From Microbacterium sp. CGR2 (GTDB lineage Bacteria; Actinomycetota; Actinomycetes; Actinomycetales; Microbacteriaceae), in NCBI RefSeq assembly GCF_003626735.1, contig NZ_RBHX01000001.1, forward strand, positions 1,240,001 to 1,304,000: DNA of 64,000 nt, given 5' to 3'. Below, one piece after another: positions 41,951 to 50,117 of this stretch; position 1 is the stretch's first letter, and every line of letters begins with the position of its first letter. Both the position numbers and the translations under genes were made by a program. Below the pieces are notes generated by a model. It did not search any database, was not told the DNA's origin, and worked only from the letters and a program-made list of their open reading frames with translations.

Positions 41951-42709
41951 TCAGATCAGCCGACGAAGCGCCTGCTCCAGGGAGATGCCCTGTGCCTCGG
42001 CTCGGTCGCGCAGACGCGCGTGCTCGTCGCCGGAGAGGGTGAGCCGCACGTCGATCGGGTCGGCAGACGGCGCATCCAACCCATCGAGCAGGTCGGAGGC
42101 CTCGGCCCACAGCGGCTCGGGAGGAGCGGTCGTCGTCGTCCCGGTGCGCGCCGTCACGGCGGTGGGGACGGATGCTGCGGACGAAGCAGGTGCTGCGGAT
42201 GCGGCGATCGGTGCGGATGCCGCGACCGCGGCTCCGGCATCCGTCCCGCGGGTGAAGCCAGGGCCTCGACGCGGTTCCTGCTTGTTCTTGTAGGCGTTCG
42301 CTGCGGCGTTCGCCCGCTCATCCGCGGCCTCGTTGAGTTCGTCGCCGGCGTGGCCCTTCACCCAGGAGAATTCCACGTCGCGCCCACGCATGGCTTCGTC
42401 GATACCCTCGAGCAGGTCGCGGTTGAGCACCGGACCTCCGTCGGACTTGCGCCAGCCGCGACGTTTCCACCCCGGCATCCACTTCGTGACGGAATCGATG
42501 ACGTAGCGGCTGTCGCACCAGATGTGCAGCTTCTCGTCGCTGCCCGCCGTGGCCTTCAACAGTTCGAGCACGGCCTGCAGCTCGCCCTGGTTGTTGGTGC
42601 CGTGCGCGGAACCGCCGGCCGCCCAGTTCGCGTCGTCGATGTACCAGGCCCACCCGTTCGGGCCGGGGTTGCCCAGGGCGGAGCCGTCTGCGGCGGCGGT
42701 GATCGTCAT
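41951..42709 (-). CDS. rnhA: Ribonuclease HI with C-terminal extension
   Basis: The N-terminal 140 residues form RNase HI, which cuts the RNA strand of RNA-DNA hybrids. The acidic catalytic residues are visible: Asp8 (AADGSALGNPG), Glu43 (NNQGELQAVLELL), Asp66 (WCDSRYVID) and a final Asp in NEAADERAN. A low-complexity Ala/Thr/Pro linker (about 150-210) leads to a short C-terminal module, about 220-252 (IDVRLTLSGDEHARLRDRAEAQGISLEQALRRLI). That module looks like a ribbon-helix-helix DNA- or RNA-binding domain. The total of 252 residues is about 100 more than plain RnhA. GGAGGG lies very close to the ATG. Confidence 0.92.
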   Translation of the reverse strand: MTITAAADGSALGNPGPNGWAWYIDDANWAAGGSAHGTNNQGELQAVLELLKATAGSDEKLHIWCDSRYVIDSVTKWMPGWKRRGWRKSDGGPVLNRDLLEGIDEAMRGRDVEFSWVKGHAGDELNEAADERANAAANAYKNKQEPRRGPGFTRGTDAGAAVAASAPIAASAAPASSAASVPTAVTARTGTTTTAPPEPLWAEASDLLDGLDAPSADPIDVRLTLSGDEHARLRDRAEAQGISLEQALRRLI

Positions 42710-42758
42710 CCCTCCACCGTAGCCGCGGCCGACGGCGGCGCCGGACGTCGAGGCGATG

Positions 42759-43442
42759 TCAGCGGGCTCGACGGGCGTCGGCCGCCTCGAGCCCGCGCCG
42801 CATCTTCTCGCGGGACTCCTCTGGCCACGGACCGGAGTACGTCAGCGGGATCTCGGTCAGGAAGCGGCGCTGATCGGAGGGGATGCGGGCGGCGACGGCA
42901 TCCGGATCGGACTCGGCCATTCCGTAGAGGCTCGGGCCGTCGGCGTAGTACGGATCGATGACGACCAGCCGGTCGTCGCCGCCGCGCATCACGTTCGACG
43001 GGTTCTCGTCGAGGGGGCCGCACCACGGAAGCTCCGCCTGCGCGCGAGCGTGAATCCGACGGATGATGTCGGTCAGCTCGGCGACCTCGGGTGCGCGTGC
43101 GGCGATCGCGGCGTGGAAAGCCGCGGCGTCGGACTCCTCGGCCGGACGAAGCCACTCCAGCACCTGCAGGTCGCCACCGCCGGCAAGGCGGCGATGGGCG
43201 AAAAGTGTGGGGACCTGGCGGGTGGCGGCGGCATCACGATACAGCTGGGCAGCATACGGTCCGGTCGGATCGAACGGGCTGATCCGGGAGACCACGGCGC
43301 CATCGGGCGAGCGAAGGGCGATGGCCCAGTCTCCGGCGCCACACGGCTGCCACCCGGCTTCGCGGAACGACCGTTCCGCGTCCCGATGATCGGCATCCAG
43401 GCCGAGGGTCGCGAGGACGCGCTCGAACGAGTCAGCCGGCAT
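42759..43442 (-). CDS. Phosphotransferase-like (APH-fold) protein of unknown function
   Basis: This 227-residue protein has a C-terminal half (about 128-185) whose LDENPSNVMRGGDDRLVVIDPYYADGPSLYG recalls the catalytic loop and DxD of aminoglycoside phosphotransferase-like kinases (N-V followed by V-I-D-P). The N-lobe is weak. The start at 43442 overlaps the upstream gene by 11 bp; the longer frame to 43460 is less likely. It may be a small-molecule kinase or a degenerate relative. I assign no substrate. Confidence 0.65.
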   Translation of the reverse strand: MPADSFERVLATLGLDADHRDAERSFREAGWQPCGAGDWAIALRSPDGAVVSRISPFDPTGPYAAQLYRDAAATRQVPTLFAHRRLAGGGDLQVLEWLRPAEESDAAAFHAAIAARAPEVAELTDIIRRIHARAQAELPWCGPLDENPSNVMRGGDDRLVVIDPYYADGPSLYGMAESDPDAVAARIPSDQRRFLTEIPLTYSGPWPEESREKMRRGLEAADARRAR

Positions 43443-43728
43443 GCGAGTCGTCGGCGTCACCGACGTCAGAGTCGTCGCTCTGGTCGCTCTCTTCGCTTTC
43501 TTCGGGCTCGTCGCCTTCGTCCGGCTCGCGACTCTCGATCGAGAACGCGGCGGCAGGAGGCGGAGCCACCGGGAACACGATCGAGCTCACCTCCGCACCC
43601 AGGCCGAGAGTCATCGGGTCGACCACCGGAGCGGTGTCGAGGACGTCGGAGCCCCGGTCGAGCGGCTCAGACGGAAGGCCGGCCCACTGGTTCTCTTGCT
43701 CTTCCGGGCGGTGCTGAAACAGTCCCAT
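43432..43728 (-). CDS. Conserved-looking hypothetical protein, acidic
   Basis: This 98-residue protein begins MGLFQHRPEEQENQWAGLP, continues with a Leu/Val-rich middle (VVDPMTLGLGAEVSSIVFPV) and ends in a strongly acidic Glu/Ser/Asp tail. ATG 43728 or 43737 are both possible. It is coupled to the APH-like gene by an 11-bp overlap. No known domain is recognised. Confidence 0.6.
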   Translation of the reverse strand: MGLFQHRPEEQENQWAGLPSEPLDRGSDVLDTAPVVDPMTLGLGAEVSSIVFPVAPPPAAAFSIESREPDEGDEPEESEESDQSDDSDVGDADDSHAG

Positions 43729-43821
43729 GGGACCCATTCTGCGCGCACCTGTCGGCTGCGATGCCGGATTCACACCCGATTGATCGGATGGCCCACCGTC
43801 GGCGCCGGGAATCGCGCGCGG

Positions 43822-44136
43822 TCAGTCGTCGGATTTCGCAGCTTCGCGCACAGCGTCGACCAGTGCCCGCCACGGCCCGTCGACCTCGGAGTCGGTCAGT
43901 TCGCGCTCGTGCCGCTCCGACGGAGTGCGCGCGCGGATCCGCCAGACGAAGCGGTCGGCGCCCGTCGCAGCATCCGCCTCCTGATCCCAGGGGCAGCTGT
44001 CTATGAGGGAGATCCAGTCGTCTGCGTCGGGGGACTCTGCCTCGACGCGCCATTGACGACGGATGCCGGCGAACCCACCCGTACGCACGACGGCGATGAC
44101 GACGCGCAGGTCAGTCGGTGGAGGGGACTCGCTCAT
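43822..44136 (-). CDS. Emfourin-like inhibitor of the adjacent M4 protease
   Basis: This 104-residue cytoplasmic protein shows the emfourin pattern: LRVVIAVVRTGGFAGIRRQWRVEAESPDADDWISLIDSC, then FVWRIRA and a C-terminal helix PWRALVDAVREA. In the known protealysin system emfourin is encoded with the M4 protease and inhibits it. Here it overlaps the protease stop by 26 bp. GGGAG lies nine bases before the ATG at 44136. The family call rests on this pattern and the neighbourhood. Confidence 0.78.
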   Translation of the reverse strand: MSESPPPTDLRVVIAVVRTGGFAGIRRQWRVEAESPDADDWISLIDSCPWDQEADAATGADRFVWRIRARTPSERHERELTDSEVDGPWRALVDAVREAAKSDD

Positions 44137-45178
44137 TCTCATAGACTCCCACGGCCGTCCACGCGCGTCGAGCGGCCATGGCGGTGTCATCTCCGAGGGT
44201 CGCCGCGGCCGCCACTGTGGCGTCGGCGAACTCGGTGAAGGTGGCGGTGCTGGACAGCCCGCCCGTGAGGGCGCGGTACCAGACGGTGCCGGCCCGCTCC
44301 CAGGCGTTGCCGCCGAGGTCGAGCGCGAAGAGCGCGAACGCGCGGTTGGGAATCCCGGAGTTGATGTGGACGCCGCCGTTGTCTTCGGTGGTGCGGACGA
44401 AATCGCTCATGTGGGCGGGCTGCGGATCTTTGCCGAGTTCGTCGTCGTCGTAGGCGGTGCCGGGCTCGATCATCGACCGCAGCGCCTTTCCCTGGACCGC
44501 GTCGGTGAAGATCTCGGCACCGATGAGCCACGTCGCCTGGTCGGCGCTCTGGCCGAGTGCGTGCTGTTCGGTCAGAGCGCCCAGCACATCGGCCACCGAC
44601 TCGTTCAGCGCACCGGGCTGTCCGTGATATTCGAGGTTCGCCGTGTGCTGGATGACGCCGTGGGCGAGTTCGTGCCCGATGACGGTGGTCGAGGCGGTGA
44701 AGCCGCGGAACACCTCGCCGTCACCGTCGCCGAACACCATGCGCTCGCCGTCCCAGAACGCGTTGTCGTAGTCGACGCCGTAGTGCACGGTCGCTTCGAG
44801 CGGGGCTCCGGCGTCGTCGAGCGAATTGCGCCCGAACGAGCTCAGCAGCATCTCGAAGGTCGCGCCGAGACCGTCGAACGCCTCGTTCACCGACGCGTCG
44901 GCCACCGGAGCGTCGTCTTCACCCCGCACCACCATGCCCGGCAGGTTCTGCGTGTTGCCGGCGTCGCTGATCGTGCGATTCGGAGCGTCGGAGAGGTGCG
45001 CCACCAGGTCGCCGTTCTCATCGATCGAGAGGTCGATGCGCGCGCGGAACGGAGGGCGCCCCGCCGTCAGCGTCTGTCGTGCGGCTGCCGCGGCCTTGGG
45101 GAATCGGCCCGACTCGGCCAGGCGTGCAAGCAGGTAGGAGGGGATGACCCCGTGGCGTTCGGATGCTGTGCTGCTCAT
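44111..45178 (-). CDS. Protealysin-like M4 family metallopeptidase, intracellular
   Basis: This 355-residue zinc protease of the thermolysin family has no signal peptide. A short protealysin-type propeptide carries the motif (I)PSYLLARLAE (about 11-21). Zinc and catalytic residues are complete: HELAH (169-173), Glu193 in GALNESVADVLG and the proton-shuttle His in GGVHINSGIPNRAF. The mature part is about 300 residues, typical of short M4 enzymes. It is co-transcribed with the emfourin-like gene, so activity is probably held in check inside the cell. Confidence 0.93.
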   Translation of the reverse strand: MSSTASERHGVIPSYLLARLAESGRFPKAAAAARQTLTAGRPPFRARIDLSIDENGDLVAHLSDAPNRTISDAGNTQNLPGMVVRGEDDAPVADASVNEAFDGLGATFEMLLSSFGRNSLDDAGAPLEATVHYGVDYDNAFWDGERMVFGDGDGEVFRGFTASTTVIGHELAHGVIQHTANLEYHGQPGALNESVADVLGALTEQHALGQSADQATWLIGAEIFTDAVQGKALRSMIEPGTAYDDDELGKDPQPAHMSDFVRTTEDNGGVHINSGIPNRAFALFALDLGGNAWERAGTVWYRALTGGLSSTATFTEFADATVAAAATLGDDTAMAARRAWTAVGVYENERVPSTD

Positions 45179-45336
45179 GCTGCGACGATACGCCGGGCCG
45201 CCGACGTTCGAACAGTGAACGTTCGTCGATGCTTCGCAGCGAGTGGCCGCAGAAATCTGTCGGGGCGCACGTCGCGATCCGCCGCAGCGACCGGCCCGGC
45301 GGCTGATGCCCAGGACACTCGCGTAAAATCGGCACA

Positions 45337-46926
45337 ATGACCGACGCACCTGGATCCTTCGACGAGCTCAGGGACCCAGAAGAGGGGACTGAAACCCTCG
45401 ACCCCGCGCGTGAACTCCAGGAGTCCGTGCGCGAGGTACTGGGCGCCGGCATCGAACCCGACGATCTCGCCACGACGCTCCGCGTCCTGTCGCAGCTGCA
45501 CGAGATCGACAACGAGCATCCGGATTTCGTCGCCGTTCGCCACGCGACCGCGGCGATGTTCAAGGCGGTCAAGCGGGTGCGCCGCAAGGAGATCCGCGAT
45601 GCGATCGCCGAAGCCGACAAGGCCGTCGTCGCCCGCACCGCCACCGGAGCCCCTGACCGCATCGATGACGAGACCCGCGGTAACGATCTCGCGACCAGCG
45701 TCACGGATGCGCCGATCGCAGGCGAGCTGCTCAAGCCTCGCAACTGCTACATCTGCAAGCAGCCGTACACCGTGGTCGACGCGTTCTATCACCAGCTCTG
45801 CCCGGACTGCGCACGGTTCAGCCATGGCAAGCGCAACGCCCGCACCGACCTTGCCGGCAAACGTGCCCTGCTCACCGGCGGACGGGCGAAGATCGGGATG
45901 CACATCGCGTTGCGGCTGCTCCGCGACGGAGCGCACACGACCATCACGACGCGATTCCCGCGCGATGCGGTGCGCCGTTTCTCGGCTCTTCCCGACTCGT
46001 CCGACTGGCTGCACCGCCTGCGAGTGGTCGGCATCGACCTGCGTGACCCCGCCCAGGTGATCGGGCTCGCGGATTCCGTCGCGGCGCAGGGGCCCCTCGA
46101 CATCCTGATCAACAACGCCGCCCAGACCGTGCGTCGATCCCCTGGGGCCTACTCGCTGCTGGCGGATGCCGAGCTGCAACCGCTCCCCGACGGGCCGCTG
46201 CCCGAGATGGAGACCTTCGGCCACACCGCCGATCCGCACCCGCAGGCGCTGCAGGCCTCCGTCGATGCGCATCCGCTGCTGTCCGTCGCCGCCCTCGGCG
46301 GGACCGTCGCCGAGCAGGGCGGGCAGGCGCTGACCGCCGAGGATCTCGCGCGCCTCGCGATGGCACCCGGGTCGGTGTCGCTGGAGAAGCACGCCGACGG
46401 TTCCGCGATCGATGCCGGCGGACTCGTGCCGGATGTGAACCGCGTCAACAGCTGGGTGCAGTCGATCGAGCAGGTCGACCCGCTGGAGATGCTCGAGGTG
46501 CAGCTCGCGAACACCACCGCGCCGTTCCTCCTGATCAGTCGCCTGCGGGCGTCGATGGCTGCGTCCGGTGCGCATCGCAAGTACGTGGTGAACGTGTCGG
46601 CGATGGAGGGGCAGTTCTCCCGCCGGTACAAAGGACCGGGGCATCCGCACACGAACATGGCCAAGGCGGCGCTCAACATGCTCACGCGCACCAGCGCCGG
46701 CGAGATGCTCGAGACCGACGGCATCCTGATGACCGCCGTCGACACCGGGTGGATCACCGACGAGCGCCCGCACTACACGAAGGTCCGCCTCGCCGAGGAG
46801 GGGTTCCATGCCCCGCTCGACCTGGTCGACGGTGCCGCCCGCGTCTACGACCCGATCGTCCGCGGCGAGGCCGGCGAAGACATCCACGGCGTCTTCCTGA
46901 AGGACTATGAACCCAGCCCCTGGTGA
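45337..46926 (+). CDS. SDR family oxidoreductase with N-terminal zinc-finger region
   Basis: This 529-residue protein is much longer than a classical SDR. Residues 1-165 contain a helical region and a four-Cys module (CYIC at about 134-137 and CPDC at 153-156), likely a zinc ribbon. The Rossmann fold follows at about 170 (KRALLTGGRAKIGMHIALRLL), with INNAAQTVRRS, a long insertion, VNVSAMEG and a tail ending HGVFLKDYEPSPW. The usual YxxxK is replaced by a region around GPGHPHTNMAKAAL, so the Tyr seems altered. It diverges from the M4 gene. The substrate is unknown. Confidence 0.86.
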   Translation: MTDAPGSFDELRDPEEGTETLDPARELQESVREVLGAGIEPDDLATTLRVLSQLHEIDNEHPDFVAVRHATAAMFKAVKRVRRKEIRDAIAEADKAVVARTATGAPDRIDDETRGNDLATSVTDAPIAGELLKPRNCYICKQPYTVVDAFYHQLCPDCARFSHGKRNARTDLAGKRALLTGGRAKIGMHIALRLLRDGAHTTITTRFPRDAVRRFSALPDSSDWLHRLRVVGIDLRDPAQVIGLADSVAAQGPLDILINNAAQTVRRSPGAYSLLADAELQPLPDGPLPEMETFGHTADPHPQALQASVDAHPLLSVAALGGTVAEQGGQALTAEDLARLAMAPGSVSLEKHADGSAIDAGGLVPDVNRVNSWVQSIEQVDPLEMLEVQLANTTAPFLLISRLRASMAASGAHRKYVVNVSAMEGQFSRRYKGPGHPHTNMAKAALNMLTRTSAGEMLETDGILMTAVDTGWITDERPHYTKVRLAEEGFHAPLDLVDGAARVYDPIVRGEAGEDIHGVFLKDYEPSPW

Positions 46927-47041
46927 CGCGTGCTAGTGACCGGTTTCGGAGTTCCGCGCTTCATGTGCATGAGGAATCTCCGGATGCATTATGGGCCCTC
47001 GGTATGTCTGCCTGCGTCCGTCGCGCAGTCATGCAGGTGAG

Positions 47042-47068
47042 GGGCGTGCAGGGCGTGTAGGGCGTGGG
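47042..47068 (+). repeat. Three tandem 9-bp repeats
   Basis: GGGCGTGCA, GGGCGTGTA and GGGCGTGGG follow one another in the 152-bp gap between the SDR and HxlR genes. No role is evident. Confidence 0.55.
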
Positions 47069-47078
47069 GGGACGCGAC

Positions 47079-47417
47079 TCAGTGCGCGCGCTGCGCCAGG
47101 TTGGCTGACGCCCAGGTGCCCAGCTGATCGAGGATCGGCAGCAGGTCACGGCCGCTCGCGGTCAGGGCATAGGAGACCGTGACCGGCGGGCCGGCATCGA
47201 CCGTGCGCGCGACGAGGCCGGTCTCGGCGAGTTCTGCCAGCCGGTCGGAGAGCACGGTGTCGCTGATGCCCGACACTGCGCGGCGCAGCGACACGAAGGT
47301 CGACGGACCGCTGCCGAGCGAGGCGACGATCATCCCGTTCCAGCGTTTTCCGAGCACGCTGAAGGCCAGTGTGACGGCGGCGTCGCACACTTGGATCGCT
47401 TCGCTGACCTCGGCCAT
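47079..47417 (-). CDS. HxlR family transcriptional regulator
   Basis: This 112-residue winged-helix regulator is of the HxlR/YtfH type (IQVCDAAVTLAFSVLGKRWNGMIVASLGSGPSTFVSLRRAVSGISDTVLSDRLAELAETGLVART), with a conserved N-terminal Cys (Cys13) usable for redox or electrophile sensing. It is divergent from an azoreductase-like gene 75 bp away, with a strong inverted repeat between. The ATG at 47417 is used; a GTG at 47423 is possible. Confidence 0.92.
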   Translation of the reverse strand: MAEVSEAIQVCDAAVTLAFSVLGKRWNGMIVASLGSGPSTFVSLRRAVSGISDTVLSDRLAELAETGLVARTVDAGPPVTVSYALTASGRDLLPILDQLGTWASANLAQRAH

Positions 47418-47449
47418 GCTCACATCCTACTCGTGCTACGTTAACCAGC

Positions 47450-47472
47450 GTCGCTAATAAAAAGTTAGCGAC
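47450..47472. promoter_or_regulatory. HxlR operator before the azoreductase gene
   Basis: GTCGCTAA-N7-TTAGCGAC has perfect 8-bp arms around an A-rich spacer. It ends 20 bp before the azoreductase start. A related half-element (CGTTAACCAGCG) lies immediately to the left. Confidence 0.7.
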
Positions 47473-47492
47473 TACGAAAACGAGAGGTAGTC

Positions 47493-48149
47493 ATGTCCCT
47501 GTTCCGCCTGGATGCCAGCATCCTTCCCGCGTCGTCCGCCAGCCGCTCGCTCGCCGACCTCGTCGAAGCCGAGTGGACCGCGTCGCACCCCGACTCGACC
47601 GTGCTCCGCCGCGACCTCGCCGCCGACCCGGTCCCCGCGACCGCCTGGGCCGACGCCGTGACCGGTGGCTTCGTGGACGAGGCTCAGCGCACCCCTGCGC
47701 AGAACGAGGCACGTGCCCTGGCCACGACCTTCGCCGACGAGCTCATCGGAGCCGACGCGCTGCTGTTCGCCGTGCCGCTGTACAACTACGGCGTCTCGCA
47801 GCACTTCAAGACCTGGTTCGACCTCGCGTACACCGACCCGCGCATCGACCCCAGTGGCACGGCGCTGCGCGGCAAGCCCGCGACTCTCGTCACGGTCCTC
47901 GGCGGCAACTACGCCCCCGGAACCCCGAAAGACGGCTGGGACCACTCGACCGGCTGGCTGCGTCGCGTGCTCGCCGACGTCTGGGGCCTCGACCTCCGCG
48001 TCGTGCAGCGTCCGTTCACCCTGGTGGGCGTGAACCCGGCCCTCGACGCGTTCGCCGACACCGCCCTCGAACTCAAGGAAGCCGCCGAGTCCGACGCGCG
48101 CACCTACGGCCAGGAGCTGGCCGCGCTCCGGGGGAGCAACGTCGCCTGA
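47493..48149 (+). CDS. FMN-dependent NAD(P)H azoreductase/quinone reductase-like protein
   Basis: This 218-residue flavodoxin-fold enzyme is of the AzoR/acyl-carrier-protein phosphodiesterase family (LDASILPASSASRSLADLVEAEW with the FMN phosphate loop SSASRS, then AVPLYNYGVSQHFKTWFD). It reduces azo dyes or quinones with NAD(P)H in vitro in characterised relatives. GAGAGGT precedes the ATG. The divergent HxlR regulator and the palindrome suggest induction by quinone-like electrophiles. Confidence 0.9.
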   Translation: MSLFRLDASILPASSASRSLADLVEAEWTASHPDSTVLRRDLAADPVPATAWADAVTGGFVDEAQRTPAQNEARALATTFADELIGADALLFAVPLYNYGVSQHFKTWFDLAYTDPRIDPSGTALRGKPATLVTVLGGNYAPGTPKDGWDHSTGWLRRVLADVWGLDLRVVQRPFTLVGVNPALDAFADTALELKEAAESDARTYGQELAALRGSNVA

Positions 48150-48165
48150 CGTTTTCGATCACACC

Positions 48166-48235
48166 TGTCGGGAGACAGCACGGATGCAGGGCCCGAAACC
48201 GCTTTCCGGCCCTGCATCCGTGAAAACTCCCGACA
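48166..48235. terminator. Large composite hairpin between convergent genes
   Basis: Two nested perfect stems: outer 9-bp arms (TGTCGGGAG, 48166-48174, with 48227-48235) and inner 15-bp arms (CACGGATGCAGGGCC, 48179-48193, with 48208-48222). A symmetric 4+4-nt internal loop separates them and a 14-nt loop caps the hairpin. It lies between the ends of the azoreductase and histidine-kinase genes and probably terminates both. Its size exceeds a plain terminator. Confidence 0.7.
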
Positions 48236-48256
48236 CCCGCCCGACACCCGCCCGGC

Positions 48257-49357
48257 TCAGCGCAACGGCGCCGGGTACGGATGGGGCAACCAGACGGTCA
48301 CGATCAGGCCGCCCTCCGCCCGCGGCGTGAGGACCAGCGTGCCGCCGTGCGCCTGAGTGATGCGCTCGGCGATCGCGAGGCCGAGGCCGACACCGGCGTG
48401 GTCGGCGCTGCGGGCGCGGTCGGCACCGCGCTGGAAGGGCTCCGTGAGAGTCGCCACCCGGTCGACGGGCATCACCTCACCGGTGTTCTCGATCACCAGT
48501 GCGAGCGCCTCGGGAAGGGCGTGGGTGCGCACCGCCACCGCTCCACCCGACGGCAGGTTGTGCACCACGGCATTGAGCACGAGGTTCGTGACGAGTTGCT
48601 GCAGCAGAGTCGACGACCCCAGGACGGATGCCGGGGCTCCGCCCACCTCGACCGCGACGCCTCGGCGGTCCGCCAACGGCAGCAGGATCTCGACGGCTTC
48701 TTCGGCGAGCAGAGACAGGTCGACGAGCTCACGCGGAAAAGAGCGGCTCTCGGCTCGGCTGAGTACGAGCAGCGCCTCGGTGAGTTCGACCGCCCGCGCG
48801 TTCACCTCTTCGAGGCGTGCGATGAGAGCGTCGACGTCGCGGTCCGGATCGGTGCGGGCCACCTCCAGCAGCGCCTGCGAGATGGCCAAAGGCGTGCGCA
48901 ACTCGTGTGAGGCGTTGGCGGCGAAGCGCTGCTGTTCGGCTACTTGCCTCTCGAGTTGCTCCAGCATGGAGTCGAACACGTCGGCCAGATCGCGGAACTC
49001 GTCGCGCGGGCCGTCCAGGGCGACGCGGTGCGACAGCGAGCCCTGCGTCGCGAGTTTCGCGGCATCGCTGATCCGGTCCAGGGGTGCCAGCATCCGTCCG
49101 GCGAGGAGCCAGCCGCCCCCCAAGCCGATGGCCAGCAGCACCACCATCACGGCAGTCGCCACCGGCACGAAAGCGCGAATCAGGTCGGAGCGGTTGGGGA
49201 CGAACGGCTCCGCGATGATGTTCACATCGGGCACGTAGCGCAGCAGGAACAAGGACACCGCGGCAAGAAGCAGCAGCCCCGACACGACGACGATCCCGGC
49301 ATAGCTGATCGTGAGCTTGAGGCGGGCACTCATGCCGCGGCGTCTAGGCATCGGCAT
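48257..49357 (-). CDS. Sensor histidine kinase, VanS-like
   Basis: This 366-residue membrane sensor has transmembrane helices at about 16-40 and 61-87 enclosing a very short extracytoplasmic loop (about 20 residues), then a HAMP domain. The H-box is NASHELRTPL (phospho-acceptor His151), with an N-box around NLVLNAVVHNLPSGG and G-box GVGLGLAIAERI. It overlaps the response-regulator gene by 14 bp. The tiny sensor loop resembles actinobacterial VanS proteins. Position beside cell-wall precursor genes suggests an envelope or glycopeptide signal. Confidence 0.92.
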   Translation of the reverse strand: MPMPRRRGMSARLKLTISYAGIVVVSGLLLLAAVSLFLLRYVPDVNIIAEPFVPNRSDLIRAFVPVATAVMVVLLAIGLGGGWLLAGRMLAPLDRISDAAKLATQGSLSHRVALDGPRDEFRDLADVFDSMLEQLERQVAEQQRFAANASHELRTPLAISQALLEVARTDPDRDVDALIARLEEVNARAVELTEALLVLSRAESRSFPRELVDLSLLAEEAVEILLPLADRRGVAVEVGGAPASVLGSSTLLQQLVTNLVLNAVVHNLPSGGAVAVRTHALPEALALVIENTGEVMPVDRVATLTEPFQRGADRARSADHAGVGLGLAIAERITQAHGGTLVLTPRAEGGLIVTVWLPHPYPAPLR

Positions 49358-50015
49358 CCGTCCCGATGCGGTACCCGACGCCGGGGACGGTGAGGATCAG
49401 CCACGGTTCGCCCAGGCGCTTGCGCAGGGATGACACGGTGATGCGGACCGCGTTGGTGAACGGATCTGCGTTCTCGTCCCAGGCGCGCTCCAACAGCTCT
49501 TCGGCGCTCACGACCCCGCCCTCCGCTTCGACCAGGACCTCGAGGACCGCGAACTGCTTGCGGGTCAGAGCGACGTAGCGGTCGTCGCGGTACACCTCGC
49601 GCCGGAACGGGTCCAGGCGCAACCCGGCGAGCTCGCGCACCGGCGGTCGGGATCGGTGCCTTCGACGGTCGAGCGCGCGAAGGCGCAGCACCAGTTCCCG
49701 CAGCTCGAACGGCTTGGTGAGGTAGTCGTCGGCACCCATCTCGAAACCGGTCGCCTTGTCGTCGAGACGGTCGGCGGCGGTCAGCATCAGAATCGGAATG
49801 CCGCTGCCGGAGGCGACGATCGACCGGGCGATGTCGTCACCGGAAGGTCCGGGGATGTCACGGTCGAGCACCGCGATGTCGTACGCGTTGATGCTCAACA
49901 GTTCGAGGGCGGTGTCGCCGTCACCCGCGATGTCGGCGGGGATCGCCTCCAGGCGGAGCCCGTCCCGGACGGCCTCCGCGAGGTACGGCTCGTCCTCGAC
50001 GATCAATACGCGCAC
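49344..50015 (-). CDS. OmpR/PhoB-family response regulator, VanR-like
   Basis: This 223-residue regulator has a receiver domain with phospho-acceptor Asp51 (YDIAVLDRDIPGPSGDD), acidic pocket EDEP (7-10) and Lys in YLTKPFE. A C-terminal winged helix follows (VALTRKQFAVLEVLVEAEGGVVSAEELLERAWDENADPFTNAVRITVSSLRKRLG). It starts with GTG. It is divergent from the DD-carboxypeptidase-racemase-ligase operon; the 102-bp gap has 11-bp-spaced half-sites typical for this family. Confidence 0.94.
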   Translation of the reverse strand: MRVLIVEDEPYLAEAVRDGLRLEAIPADIAGDGDTALELLSINAYDIAVLDRDIPGPSGDDIARSIVASGSGIPILMLTAADRLDDKATGFEMGADDYLTKPFELRELVLRLRALDRRRHRSRPPVRELAGLRLDPFRREVYRDDRYVALTRKQFAVLEVLVEAEGGVVSAEELLERAWDENADPFTNAVRITVSSLRKRLGEPWLILTVPGVGYRIGTDADA

Positions 50016-50052
50016 GGCTGGGCTCCCATGTGCTCAGATCCTACGCACCCGT

Positions 50053-50087
50053 GCGTATCGCGAGCGTATGCAGAAGTGCATACGCTC
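50053..50087. promoter_or_regulatory. Response-regulator box in the van-like divergon
   Basis: Direct half-sites GCGTAT at 50053-50058 and 50064-50069 have the 11-bp spacing bound by PhoB/VanR-type dimers. The second is part of an inverted repeat with 11-bp perfect arms (left arm GAGCGTATGCA, 50062-50072; right arm 50077-50087). Confidence 0.65.
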
Positions 50088-50117
50088 CCGCAACGGGCCA
50101 CCTCCTTCACTGGAGAC

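Noticed and set aside
45175..46887. 570-codon minus-strand frame antisense to the zinc-finger SDR
   Set aside because: It is a GC-skew shadow; the opposite strand has recognisable SDR motifs along its length.
47042..47068. CRISPR or satellite array
   Set aside because: Only three 9-bp units with no spacers.
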